64,000 nucleotides of DNA from Cytobacillus purgationiresistens (GCF_030813235.1 NZ_JAUSUB010000022.1:1-64000); one strand, 5' to 3'; counted from the stretch's first letter, positions 1-8,342 are shown. Made by a program: numbers and translations. Notes: generated from the sequence alone by a model not told the origin.

Positions 1-77
1 TTAAGAACGATTGGAGATAGAAAGCGTTGTATTTCTTGTGCAAAAAGTGTCAGTTCACTAGAGATGATAGGATTCAT
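1..77 (-). CDS. IS4-family transposase, N-terminal 25 codons only
   Basis: A minus-strand reading frame starts with ATG at 77 and runs open to the window edge. It encodes MNPIISSELTLFAQ followed by EIQRFLSPIVL. The block around FLSPIVL resembles the N-terminus of IS231-type transposases, in which a short helix precedes LSP.VLQQLA. An AAAGGATGG ribosome site lies about 8 bases upstream of the ATG. The catalytic DDE region would lie outside the window, so I cannot say whether the gene is intact. Confidence 0.65.
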   Translation of the reverse strand, partial: MNPIISSELTLFAQEIQRFLSPIVL

Positions 78-172
78 AAAAAAACACCATCCTTTCTAGT
101 AAACTTCTTACGATAAGCATAGCGTTTTTTTATTATTGGAGCTATAGTTTTTACTTAGCTTGATGGGCATGT
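1..172 (-). mobile_element. End of an IS231-like (IS4 family) insertion sequence, cut by the window edge
   Basis: Read on the minus strand, the element begins at base 172 with CATGCCCATCAAGCTAAG. This closely resembles the terminal inverted repeat I know from IS231 elements. It is followed by about 95 bases of leader and then the start of a transposase. The same end sequence recurs at 1237 and, inverted, at 1298-1314, which supports its being a mobile-element end. The rest of the element lies left of the window. No target duplication can be tested because the other end is not visible. Confidence 0.75.
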
Positions 173-253
173 GGCTGTACCCATTCTTTAAGAGATTTAG
201 CTAAAATTATACTTTTCGGACAGCCCCTTTTTACCCCATAGGCAATGGCAAAT

Positions 254-361
254 TTATTTATTTTCATTCTTTTTAATATAAGTCTTAATCATTTTGATAA
301 GTAAAATAAAAACATAACCAAAAATACCTAAACATAGTAAAATTATGGCTGTCGTTAGCAT
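254..361 (-). CDS. 35-residue single-pass membrane peptide
   Basis: A short frame starts with ATG at 361 (MLTTAIILLC...) and stops at 254-256. It encodes one hydrophobic helix (residues 3-22) followed by a strongly basic tail ending KKNENK. A GGGTGG ribosome site sits 6 bases before the ATG. The gene lies 15 bases downstream of the secreted protein gene on the same strand, so the two are probably co-transcribed. A small membrane peptide after a small secreted protein could be an immunity or accessory partner, but nothing in the sequence proves it. No homologue is recognised. Confidence 0.5.
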   Translation of the reverse strand: MLTTAIILLCLGIFGYVFILLIKMIKTYIKKNENK

Positions 362-376
362 AAATTCACCACCCTA

Positions 377-1000
377 TCAATTCCAAGTTAACTTCATAGT
401 TCCTTTACTATTAATAGTAGTTTCCATTCTTACTGTTGTAGTGGCTATATGAAACCATGCATTACTAAAAATATCAGCTTTGACTGATGAATTTATTTCT
501 GCTGGATAAGAATTAGTTGATGTAGCCCTAGAAATATTCAAACTAGGATTAGAAAATTTTACAAATACACCCCAATAATCATGTGCCCTTGCATTTGACA
601 TTTTCCATTGGGAACCAGATTTACCTACATCAAATTTATAACTCATACCATGAGTACCCCAATTTACCTTTGAAGTCCATACCCCAACTGATGCATTATT
701 CGTGCTACTTCCAAATGTAGTTATCTCGTCAGAAGGAACAAAAGATGATTCTACAGTAATTTCATTTCCTTCAGAATCTACAAAAACTTCTGTAGTAGAA
801 AAAGGTTTGCTCAAATCCATTGTGTTCAAATTCTCTTCAAAGATTACTCCTTCATCAGTTAATAAAGTTGGTTCTGGGGATTTTTCACCTTCTTCATTCC
901 CCATTGCAAAAGAATTACCTAACATACTAAAGAATACAAAACCACACAACAAAACGCTAGAAAGAAACTTCAAAATTATCACTACATTTAGAATATTCAA
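377..1000 (-). CDS. Small secreted protein of unknown function
   Basis: Up to 207 residues. A hydrophobic signal peptide ends near SFA/MGNEEG. An acidic linker follows, then a Ser/Thr/Trp-rich beta-type domain (WGTHGMSYKF, KWKMSNARAHDYWG-like region) to the C-terminus. The longest frame opens with TTG at 1000, but a TATAAT -10 box lies at 1006-1011. Translation therefore probably starts further in, for example at TTG 973, which gives a signal peptide starting MKFLSSVLL. There are no cysteines in the mature part. It is flanked by IS231-type ends at 172 and 1237, so it may be cargo of a mobile segment. I do not recognise the family with confidence; DUF5626-like small exported proteins are a possibility. 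Confidence 0.6.
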   Translation of the reverse strand: MNILNVVIILKFLSSVLLCGFVFFSMLGNSFAMGNEEGEKSPEPTLLTDEGVIFEENLNTMDLSKPFSTTEVFVDSEGNEITVESSFVPSDEITTFGSSTNNASVGVWTSKVNWGTHGMSYKFDVGKSGSQWKMSNARAHDYWGVFVKFSNPSLNISRATSTNSYPAEINSSVKADIFSNAWFHIATTTVRMETTINSKGTMKLTWN

Positions 1001-1236
1001 TTATTATTATACAGTACTTTTTTACTATTTAAAAGAAGTTTTTTACATTTTTTCTTCTAATTGGAGATTATTTTTTTGGTAGTTTAAAATATTTATAATA
1101 AGTTACTCAAACTTCGCAGACTGAAATCGACAAATAAGCCTTGTTATAGTTAGGTAGGCCTGCAATCTATTGTTGAAGTTGACTTTTAATTAGTTTTTGG
1201 ATTTTCTTATTTGTCTTTTTTTTTAGGGTATCTTCA

Positions 1237-1314
1237 CATGCCCATCAAGTTAACAATCAATATATACCCAAAAACGAAAAATATGAGCTTTTATTTCTTA
1301 GCTTGATGGCTATG
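1237..1314. mobile_element. 78-bp mini-element with IS231-type inverted ends
   Basis: The stretch begins CATGCCCATCAAGTTAA and ends TTAGCTTGATGGCTATG, so the ends are imperfect inverted repeats (the right end differs by two substitutions). Only about 44 AT-rich bases lie between them and there is no coding capacity. It matches the ends of the IS231-like element at 1-172. It is either an internally deleted IS/MITE or an empty mobile insertion cassette. I see no convincing 10-12 bp target duplication. It directly abuts the remnant of an MFS gene. Confidence 0.6.
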
Positions 1315-1318
1315 CGCT

Positions 1319-1580
1319 TTATCCCCTTTTCGATTTTTTCAAGCGGCAAGGTCTTTTCAGCGGTGTCAGGAATGTGATCACCAGTGCAATAACCGCTAAA
1401 ATCGTCATGAAGTAGTATGAGTCACTTGAGGCAAAAATTGATGCCAATGCTGTAATTCCTTCTGTTACGCCTTGAGATGTTAAATCACTGCATAGTCTGT
1501 TGCTTTTGATGTATAAATTGTTACGACAATCGCTGTTCCAATCATTTGTCCCCACAACTCAAAAGAAATTAATTTAGTAT
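1319..1580 (-). pseudogene. C-terminal remnant of a DHA2-type MFS drug transporter
   Basis: The minus strand encodes GQMIGTAIVVTIYTSKATDY in one frame, then after a frameshift TSQGVTEGITALASIF and a last membrane helix (MTILAVIALVITFLTPLKR) with a basic tail. This pattern (Gly-rich helix, loop, last helix, KR-rich tail) is that of the end of 14-helix EmrB/QacA-like exporters. At least one frameshift separates the two pieces and everything upstream is missing. The break next to the 78-bp mini-element suggests that transposition or deletion truncated it. Confidence 0.55.
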
Positions 1581-1872
1581 CTCCTGATGGGTGTCGAAGA
1601 GGGTTTTTATTCTTAATCTTTGAGTACGGAAAAAAGGAAGTATAGAATTCGAAAGTCATATGTATTCCTAATTCTATTTACTTATTTCACCAATTTAATC
1701 AGTATTTAGTTCTTCTCATTACTACGAGCTCCTCTTTTTCATTTAAGTTATCTACCTGAATGTGACATACGAAAAGGCAATCTAAGCTTGAATACACCGA
1801 GTAGTAACTTGCCTCTCTAGATATGAACAACACATTCTAAGAGTGCAACTGTAATAACAAATTCAAAAAATA

Positions 1873-1924
1873 TTGACAACTAATCAAGATGGCTATAAAA
1901 TAATTGAGAATGATTATCGTTATC
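1873..1924 (+). promoter_or_regulatory. Promoter with Fur box for siderophore uptake operon
   Basis: TTGACA at 1873-1878 and TAAAAT at 1896-1901 have 17-bp spacing. A Fur-box-like 19-mer, GAGAATGATTATCGTTATC, sits at 1906-1924, over the expected transcription start. It matches the known GATAATGATAATCATTATC consensus at 15 of 19 positions by eye. The first gene starts 55 bases downstream. Iron-responsive repression by Fur is the natural reading. Confidence 0.85.
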
Positions 1925-1979
1925 GAGTACATAGGCACGATATCAAACACATCATAAGAAGATAAGAAAGGATAAGAAA

Positions 1980-3035
1980 ATGAATAAAAAAAGGACGATC
2001 TTATTACTATTATTACTTGTTTCAACTGTTATGTTTGCACTAATTGGTTGTTCAAACCAGTCCTCAACTGATACTGAATCGAAAGAGACTGAAACATCCA
2101 CTTCTCAAGAGGCCGAATCTGAATATCCAATTGTGATTAAACATGCTTTTGGCGAAACTGTCATTGAAAAAAAACCTGAACGAGTGGCTACTATTCAATG
2201 GGCGAACCATGATGTCGTGCTTGCTCTTGGTGTTGTACCGGTAGGCTTCTCAGCAGCGAACTTTGGAGTTGAGGACGACAGCGGCCTTTTGCCTTGGACA
2301 ACTAAGAAATTAGAGGAACTTAGCGTAGACGAACCAAACGTATTTCAAGATACGGATGGTCTTGATTTTGAAGCCATCTCAGATAGCAATCCTGATGTCA
2401 TTCTTGCCTCTTATTCGGGAATAACAAAAGAAGATTACGACATTCTAAGTAAAATCGCACCGGTTGTGGCTTATCCGACGTCACCTTGGACAACTTCATG
2501 GCGTGAACAAGTTATGCTTAATGCAACAGGAATGGGCATGGAAGCAGAGGGCAAACAGCTAATTGATGATACAGAGAACTTAATTAAGGAACAAACCGTT
2601 AAACACCCTGAAATGCAAGGCAAAAAAGTAGCATGGGTAAACTTCTCAGCGAATGATATGTCTGGATTACATTTGTATACACCTGCTGATCCTCGTGTTT
2701 CTTTTCTAAAGGAATTGGGCATGGTTTATCCTGAAAGTATTACAGATATGATAAAAAACGACACCGATTACTCATTACAATTAAGTGCAGAGAACGCTGA
2801 TGTTCTTAGCGATGCGGATATTATAATTGGATATGGTGATGAAAGTTTATATGAAGCCGTTAAAGCGGATTCACGTCTTGGTCAAATTAAGGCAATCGAA
2901 AGAGGTTCTGTAGTGTTCATAGGTAATAATTCAGCTTTAGCAGCTTCTGGAACACCTAACCCGCTTGCAATCTCTTATACTATTGATGAATACGTTGAAT
3001 TAATCGGCACAGCGATTGATAAAATTGATGAATAA
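1980..3035 (+). CDS. Iron-siderophore ABC transporter, substrate-binding lipoprotein
   Basis: 351 residues. The N-terminus is a lipoprotein signal with lipobox LIGC (Cys 24), then a Ser/Thr/Glu-rich linker to about residue 45. The periplasmic-binding-protein domain (FecB/FhuD type) follows, with ERVATIQWANHDVVLALG near its start and DGLDFEAI...PDVILASYSG in the first lobe. It would sit on the outer membrane face and deliver ferric siderophore to the two permeases encoded directly downstream. An AAAGGAT ribosome site precedes ATG 1980. It resembles the YfiY class of Bacillus binding proteins. The ligand cannot be told from sequence. Confidence 0.92.
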   Translation: MNKKRTILLLLLLVSTVMFALIGCSNQSSTDTESKETETSTSQEAESEYPIVIKHAFGETVIEKKPERVATIQWANHDVVLALGVVPVGFSAANFGVEDDSGLLPWTTKKLEELSVDEPNVFQDTDGLDFEAISDSNPDVILASYSGITKEDYDILSKIAPVVAYPTSPWTTSWREQVMLNATGMGMEAEGKQLIDDTENLIKEQTVKHPEMQGKKVAWVNFSANDMSGLHLYTPADPRVSFLKELGMVYPESITDMIKNDTDYSLQLSAENADVLSDADIIIGYGDESLYEAVKADSRLGQIKAIERGSVVFIGNNSALAASGTPNPLAISYTIDEYVELIGTAIDKIDE

Positions 3036-4065
3036 TATGACTGAAAAGGCAAAAAAGCCAAGCATGCATCTTCCAAAACATTTTACTAAAGTACTAGTTA
3101 TTTCTTTAGTTTTACTTTGTATATGCCTGCTGGCTTCTTTGGTCTTAGGATCCCGACTGGTGATATTGGATGACCTAATTGCCGGTTTGTTTTACCCAGA
3201 AATTGAGTCATACGAAGCAAGTGTTGTTCGCGAGCGGATTCCAAGGACCGTTTTTAGTTTATTTTGTGGAGCCGCCCTCGGCATTTCTGGTGCACTTATG
3301 CAGTCTGTTACGCGAAACCCGATCGCCGATCCAAGTATATTAGGCGTTAATACAGGTGCGGCTTTGTTTGTTGTTTGCGGAATTGCATTTTTAAACATCA
3401 GTACTGCTGCTCAATATATATGGCTAGCGATCGCCGGCGCTATGATTACGGCAATTTTTGTTTACGGAATTGGATCGATGGGGCGTGCAGGTGCAACGCC
3501 TCTTAAGCTTGTCTTAGCAGGTGCGGCCACAAGTGCAGCTCTTTCTTCCTTAGTCAGTGCCATTATGCTATCGCGTTCCTATGTAATGGATCAATTCAGA
3601 TTTTGGCAAGTGGGAAGTGTCGGCTCGGCTAACTGGAGTGACATTCTCACTTTCCTCCCATTTCTGGTCATTGGAATCGGGTTGGCTATTATGTCAGCCT
3701 CGGCTCTCAATGCTTTGGCGCTTGGGGATGAAGTTGCCATCGGACAAGGGGTTCGTACAGGGACACTAAGGATTGTTGCAGCTTTTGCAGGTGTTATATT
3801 ATGTGGAGCTGCAACTGCACTGGCGGGTCCGATCGCCTTTGTTGGACTATTAGCCACTCACGTTATGCGACTTTTACTTGGTCCCGATCTACGCTTTGTC
3901 ATCCCGATGTCAGCTATTTCAGGTGCAATTATATTGACGATATCCGATGTTAGCGGCAGGCTGATTGGCAGCCCAGGCGAGCTGGAGGCAGGCGTTGTTA
4001 CAGCGTTTATAGGTGCTCCTTTATTAATTGTACTAGCCATAAAAATGAAAGTGCGATCATTATGA
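3028..4065 (+). CDS. FecCD-family siderophore ABC transporter permease 1
   Basis: About 346 residues with roughly ten membrane helices. FecCD hallmarks are RIPRTVFSLFCGAALGISGA, RNPIADPSILGVNTGA, and the C-terminal LAGPIAFVGLLATHVMRLL, the helix pair that contacts the ATPase. The frame can open at TTG 3016, but ATG 3028 overlaps the stop of the binding protein gene (3033-3035). With no strong ribosome site visible, translation is probably coupled. It forms a heterodimer with the next gene's product. Confidence 0.9.
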   Translation: MNNMTEKAKKPSMHLPKHFTKVLVISLVLLCICLLASLVLGSRLVILDDLIAGLFYPEIESYEASVVRERIPRTVFSLFCGAALGISGALMQSVTRNPIADPSILGVNTGAALFVVCGIAFLNISTAAQYIWLAIAGAMITAIFVYGIGSMGRAGATPLKLVLAGAATSAALSSLVSAIMLSRSYVMDQFRFWQVGSVGSANWSDILTFLPFLVIGIGLAIMSASALNALALGDEVAIGQGVRTGTLRIVAAFAGVILCGAATALAGPIAFVGLLATHVMRLLLGPDLRFVIPMSAISGAIILTISDVSGRLIGSPGELEAGVVTAFIGAPLLIVLAIKMKVRSL

Positions 4066-5096
4066 ATAATACTAATTTAATTACAGTAATTAAAGATGGC
4101 AGGCGTCAAAGGCGCCGTCGATGGATAATTGTTAATGCTTTGCTGGTGGTGATTGCCTGCATACTTTGTGTCGCCATGCTTATGCTGGGAAGCACAATTT
4201 ACCCAGTCCAAGATGTAATCAGGTCTCTAATGGGAGAATCGCATAATGGGGTGTCTTTTGCGGTGAACACTATCCGCCTGCCAAGAATGGTTGCAGGTCT
4301 TTTTGCTGGATTGGCGTTTGGAATTGCAGGTAATACGTTCCAAACCATGCTGCGCAACCCTCTAGCAAATCCAGATATACTCGGAATCACCGCGGGCTCA
4401 AGTGTTGCAGCTTTGTTTTGTATTCTCATTTTGCATACAAGCAATATCGCAGTTTCTATAGCTTCAGTAGTTGCTGGACTTATTACAGCCGTACTGATTT
4501 TTATCTTCTCCAAAGGTAAAACGTTTTCTGTCGGACGTTTAATTCTAGTTGGTATTGGTATGCAAGCCATGCTTAGCGCACTGATTTCCTATCTGCTGAT
4601 GGTAGGTGCACAAGAAGATATACCTACCGCACTCAGATGGCTCAGTGGAAGTCTAAATGGGGCTCAATTGCCCACACTCCTTCCTCTGATAATCACGGTG
4701 TTACTCTGTGCCCCTATTGTAATTGTGCTCGGAAAACATCTAAGTATATTGGAGCTGGGAGAACAATCCGCTACCTCACTTGGACTGAATACAAACATGA
4801 CTAGATTATTGCTAATATTGAGTTCTGTCTTTATGATTGCTATTGCTACTTCCGCCACTGGGCCAATCGCATTTGTGGCTTTCCTTTCGGGGCCAATCGC
4901 CAAAAGGCTAGTTGGAGTTGGCTACTCGAACGTTATTCCAGCTGGCCTTGTTGGTGTAAATTTAGTTTTAGCAGCAGATTTGATCGGACAATTTGCTTTT
5001 GAAGTTAGATATCCAGTCGGCATTATCACTGGCTTGCTAGGAGCGCCATATTTGCTCTACTTACTCATCCGCATGAATCGAAAGGGTAGTTTATAA
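4062..5096 (+). CDS. FecCD-family siderophore ABC transporter permease 2
   Basis: 344 residues. A basic N-terminus (RRQRRRRW) precedes the first of about ten membrane helices. Family motifs include RLPRMVAGLFAGLAFGIAG, RNPLANPDILGITAGSS and ATGPIAFVAFLSGPIAKRL. The start codon overlaps the stop of permease 1 by four bases (ATGA), a classic coupled arrangement. It partners permease 1 in the membrane channel. Sequence divergence between the two permeases is typical of siderophore systems with two distinct subunits. Confidence 0.92.
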   Translation: MNNTNLITVIKDGRRQRRRRWIIVNALLVVIACILCVAMLMLGSTIYPVQDVIRSLMGESHNGVSFAVNTIRLPRMVAGLFAGLAFGIAGNTFQTMLRNPLANPDILGITAGSSVAALFCILILHTSNIAVSIASVVAGLITAVLIFIFSKGKTFSVGRLILVGIGMQAMLSALISYLLMVGAQEDIPTALRWLSGSLNGAQLPTLLPLIITVLLCAPIVIVLGKHLSILELGEQSATSLGLNTNMTRLLLILSSVFMIAIATSATGPIAFVAFLSGPIAKRLVGVGYSNVIPAGLVGVNLVLAADLIGQFAFEVRYPVGIITGLLGAPYLLYLLIRMNRKGSL

Positions 5097-5911
5097 TGAA
5101 ATTAACACATCAGTTCCAAACCGAAGAAATTGTAGCCGGATACGATAATAAAACGATTCTCCATGGTTTAAACGTTGATATCCCTAGTAACCGAATTAAC
5201 GTTATCATTGGGGCAAACGCATGCGGAAAGTCGACACTGTTAAAAACCATGGCAAGATTAATTAAACCGCTATCAGGAAAAGTCATCCTGGATGGGAAGT
5301 CGATTGACAAGATTCCTCCAAAACAGCTAGCTCGAGTTTTAGGAATTCTTCCTCAATCCCCCATTGTTCCAGAAGGCATTTCAGTCACTGATTTAGTTGG
5401 ACGAGGAAGATATCCGCATCAATCCTTGTTCAGTGGATGGACTAAGAAAGATTATAAGGCTGTTGCCGAAGCAATGGAAATTATGAATATCACAGAACTT
5501 GCCAACCGAAATATTGATGAGCTTTCTGGCGGACAAAGACAACGCGTCTGGATTGCGATGGCCTTAACGCAACAAACTGACATTTTATTTCTTGATGAAC
5601 CGACCACTTTTCTAGATATTGCCTATCAAGTTGAAATACTAGACTTGTTAACAGATCTTAACCGGAAATACGGAACTACCATTGTCATGGTTCTTCATGA
5701 CATAAATTTGTCCGCACGATACGCAGATCATATTTTTGCACTCCGAAAAGGAAAGCTTATTGCTGAGGGAGAACCATCCAAGGTAATTACAAGCAAATTA
5801 GTTAAAGAAGTTTTTGGGCTTGATTGTACTGTGATAGCGGACCCCATTTCACAATCACCCTTAGTTATACCGAAAGGACGTTATCATGGTCATAAGGACA
5901 GTAATCGTTAA
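5096..5911 (+). CDS. Siderophore ABC transporter ATP-binding protein
   Basis: 271 residues, FecE/YusV-like. Walker A is GANACGKSTLLK (about residues 38-49), the Q-loop lies in ILPQSP, the signature is LSGGQRQRVWIAMAL, Walker B is DILFLDEPTTFLD and the H-loop is VLHDINLS. The stop of permease 2 shares one base with this ATG. It energises ferric-siderophore import for the operon and ends 57 bases before a strong terminator. Confidence 0.94.
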   Translation: MKLTHQFQTEEIVAGYDNKTILHGLNVDIPSNRINVIIGANACGKSTLLKTMARLIKPLSGKVILDGKSIDKIPPKQLARVLGILPQSPIVPEGISVTDLVGRGRYPHQSLFSGWTKKDYKAVAEAMEIMNITELANRNIDELSGGQRQRVWIAMALTQQTDILFLDEPTTFLDIAYQVEILDLLTDLNRKYGTTIVMVLHDINLSARYADHIFALRKGKLIAEGEPSKVITSKLVKEVFGLDCTVIADPISQSPLVIPKGRYHGHKDSNR

Positions 5912-5968
5912 ATGAAGACGCCAATCTTATTTGGCCAAGTTGTATGAGAAAAAGAAAAAAAAAGATGC

Positions 5969-6012
5969 TTGCCTCCTTCTCATGAATCATAAGGAAGGAG
6001 GCAAATTTTTTG
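5969..6012 (+). terminator. Intrinsic terminator of the siderophore operon
   Basis: TTGCCTCCTT (5969-5978) pairs perfectly with AAGGAGGCAA (5995-6004) across a 16-base loop and is followed by a run of T. Confidence 0.85.
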
Positions 6013-6575
6013 TTTATTAACACCATAACTAGGAGCCAAGGAATCATGCTGTTTTACCCTCAGTGCTTGTTTAGTAAAGACCCTATGTATTAAGTTTAAT
6101 TAAGTAGAAATAACCGGAAATTAATAAGATTACCAATCTTACCAAAGCTATCAACTATTAATCCTATAAAAAACCCAAAAATAAAATATGCATGTTAGTA
6201 CCCGTAATACTTCAAATGGTCTATACCAAAAAACATAACAACAAAAAATACAGATAGCACGAGAATATAACGGGGGTATTGATTCAAACAAAACTTCAAT
6301 TTCACACCATAATTTGAGCTAACTTATGATTTTGGTTTTAATTCATGAGAGGCCTCCGAATAGATGTATTTGTCCTTTTTAGCTGGCCAGCTTCGGACAC
6401 GTTCATCTTAGCAAGAGGCCTTTTTCTATTCGAATTTCATTTTCAGTTAATACAAGTATGCTGCCCATTTAGCTTAATAAAATGGCTGTTGTTTTGTCGT
6501 GTCAAACAGAACTGGCTTAGAAAGTTACATAAAGCTTAATATGCCGCTAAAAACCTGCCTTGTGAGTTCTTTAAA
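6013..6575. other. Gene-poor, AT-rich intergenic stretch
   Basis: About 560 bases between the siderophore operon and a broken gene. A 64-codon frame at 6345-6539 (plus) has no ribosome site and Trp/Phe/Leu-rich content, so I do not call it a gene. It might be a trace of a repeat, but I see no terminal repeats or recognisable protein. Confidence 0.4.
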
Positions 6576-6862
6576 TCACAAAGTTTTATCGCAATCAAAT
6601 ACATCAACCAAATCTTCTGTTATTGCTTGCCTTCCATTACGTAGTTTGTAAGCCCGCCTTCCATCCCCATTAAACGTGACATTAGGGATGGATAGACATT
6701 TAATGCTGCTCCATTACAAAGGATCTGTATTTGCTTTTCATCTAAATATTTCCTTAGTTTTTCTAATGCTTCAAAGAAGTTTGCGCTTGTAAAATTCAGT
6801 TGTTTTCCATTGAATTTCAACTTCAATAAGACCCTATCTTCATTTATCTGGTGCTTCGTCAT
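6576..6862 (-). pseudogene. Frameshifted small protein of unknown family (NVYPS...MG motif)
   Basis: The frame from ATG 6862 reads MTKHQINEDRVLLKLKFNG, then FTSANFFEALEKLRKYLDEK, CNGAALNVYPSLMSRLMG, and soon stops. One base shift near 6655 restores a natural ending, AYKLRNGRQAITEDLVDVFD, which stops at 6576. I know similar small proteins with a CYGAS.NVYPSGM...MG.GLKAYKL...VDIF pattern; their function is unknown. The frameshift lies between the MG motif and the AYKL motif. A sequencing error cannot be excluded. Its first codons overlap the tail of a similar broken reading frame just upstream. Confidence 0.55.
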
Positions 6863-6914
6863 ATAGTTCAAAGAATTCCTCTGTTTGCCTTCCATCTTCC
6901 AATTGGAACTTAAT
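6840..6914 (-). pseudogene. C-terminal relic of a paralog of the following small protein
   Basis: The frame ending with TGA at 6840-6842 encodes KFQLEDGRQTEEFFELYDEA. It matches in layout the restored C-terminus of the downstream gene (KLRNGRQAITEDLVDVFDCD): basic residue, Gly-Arg-Gln, then acidic and hydrophobic residues. Nothing upstream of it looks coding, so only about 24 codons survive. It points to an old tandem duplication of this family. Confidence 0.4.
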
Positions 6915-7203
6915 TCATTTCATTTCTTTAGACAAATTACACACCTCTGTCATTTATATCAATAATTCACCTACTTAAGCCAAACTGCCCCGTTTGCAAC
7001 ATAAGAAAAAGCGATCCACTGTTATGAAGAAACGCCCCCTATAGCAAGGATAATTCTTAGTTGACTGAAACTACGCGGTTATCAGTTTATCCATTAACAG
7101 GCTAGATTGTTGAAGAACAAGAAGGTTTTTTGAAAGATAAGGTCGAACTTCTATTTAGACGAGTTCCTTTTAAATCATTATGAACACAAGGGTGAGGTAT
7201 GAT

Positions 7204-7803
7204 ATGGAACGAAATTCATTAATTAAAAAATTTGATAAACAAGCAAACAAATATAGTAAACGCCGAAACAATAACCATGCCAACAAGTTTCGCAAACAAA
7301 TTTTTCAAGATGCTGAAGGAAAGGTATTAGAAGTTGGCATTGGCTCCGGACTAAATTTCCCCTTTTATAAGGGAGATATTGAATTGACAGGTGTAGATTT
7401 TAGTATTGAAATGTTAAAGACAGCTGAAGATGCTGCAAAAGATTATCTTTTTCAAACAATATTAATAGAAGGAGATGTTGAGTCTGTCGATTTCAATGAA
7501 AATACTTTTGACACGATTGTCTCCTCCGCAACCTTATGTGCCTATCAAAACCCCCTTAGTGTATTAAACAAGTTTCAAAAATGGTGTAAGCCTGAAGGAA
7601 AAATACTTATGATGGAACATGGAATTAGCACAAATAAGTCATTAGCTTGGCTACAAAATACGTTAAATCCCTTGATATTAAAATTTATAGGCTGTCATCA
7701 AAATAGGAACATCATTGAAATTGTAAAGAAATCTAATTTGAAAATAATTAAAAACGAGCGTCATATAGCTGGTTATTTATATTTGATATGGGCCGAACCG
7801 TAA
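7204..7803 (+). CDS. Class I SAM-dependent methyltransferase
   Basis: 199 residues from ATG 7204, chosen because AAGGGTGAGG lies 6 bases upstream; the frame is open from an ATG at 7180. Motif I is VLEVGIGSGLNFPFY, motif II is LTGVDFSIEML, and the acidic motif is GDVESVDF with DTIVSSATLCAY. The EVGIGSGLN.P.Y form is that of the METTL7/UbiE-like small-molecule or lipid methyltransferases. The substrate is unknown. It stands alone between gene-poor stretches. Confidence 0.85.
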   Translation: MERNSLIKKFDKQANKYSKRRNNNHANKFRKQIFQDAEGKVLEVGIGSGLNFPFYKGDIELTGVDFSIEMLKTAEDAAKDYLFQTILIEGDVESVDFNENTFDTIVSSATLCAYQNPLSVLNKFQKWCKPEGKILMMEHGISTNKSLAWLQNTLNPLILKFIGCHQNRNIIEIVKKSNLKIIKNERHIAGYLYLIWAEP

Positions 7804-7811
7804 GAATTTTT

Positions 7812-8222
7812 TCATTCTTACTTTTTGGAGCATTTTTTACGACAGAGCCCAACTAGACTTTTAGCTTCTTCCATTAACCTCCCTCAATAAACAATCACTT
7901 ATCTCTTGCTTTCACTGCTATTCTTAATATTACTTCTTTGTCTAATCGCAAAAGATCTTAAAGTATATGAAAGACAACAATCAAACATCATTTCAAAGGA
8001 AATGAGCGCAAAAAACTATCCAACCTTCTGTTTTTTTAAAGAGTTGGATAAATAACTATGTACGCACCAATACATATCTTATGGAGGTCAACCCTCCAAA
8101 GTCTCACAGAGTCTATGCTCTTACATTCCTTCGTTCAACCTTTCCATAAGGTGGATGGCGGTCCCTGCTGCCCTACAGGATCTTATTGTCCTTACTTAGT
8201 TGCGTTACCTACTAACTAACCC
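7812..8222. other. Non-coding stretch with compact hairpins
   Basis: No gene is seen. Between 8019 and 8222 there are several short perfect stems. GGAGG/CCTCC (8083-8097) has a 5-base loop. ACCTT/AAGGT lies around 8140-8155. A TCCCTGCTGCCCTACAGGA fold lies near 8165-8185. The density of hairpins is higher than in other gaps of this window. On the minus strand they lie downstream of the small frame at 8223-8342. They could be the 3' non-coding end of a decayed mobile element or a structured RNA. Confidence 0.3.
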
Positions 8223-8342
8223 CTAAGCTGATTTTGTCTGTTCAAACGCCAAGTCCATTGAGTAGCATTTGGGCATCTCGGGCAAAACAACATTCTGATG
8301 GTGTATAAATAAACTAGAAATCGTTCCAAAGATTGATTTCAT
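8223..8342 (-). CDS. Possible 39-residue peptide
   Basis: ATG at 8342 has a purine-rich GAGCGGGG site 8 bases upstream. It encodes MKSIFGTISSLF, then HHQNVVLPEMPKCYSMDLAF and EQTKSA, ending at TAG 8223-8225. The composition is protein-like and is interrupted only by this stop. It could equally be the C-terminal scrap of a lost longer protein, since the frame stays open a few codons upstream. I do not recognise it. Confidence 0.25.
   Translation of the reverse strand: MKSIFGTISSLFIHHQNVVLPEMPKCYSMDLAFEQTKSA

Noticed and set aside
702..1082. Plus-strand reading frame of 126 codons
   Set aside because: It lies opposite the secreted protein gene, has no ribosome site and has a low-complexity tail; a shadow.
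6345..6539. 64-codon plus-strand frame in the gap
   Set aside because: No ribosome site and no recognisable domain; rich in Trp, Phe and Leu as expected of chance frames in AT-rich DNA.
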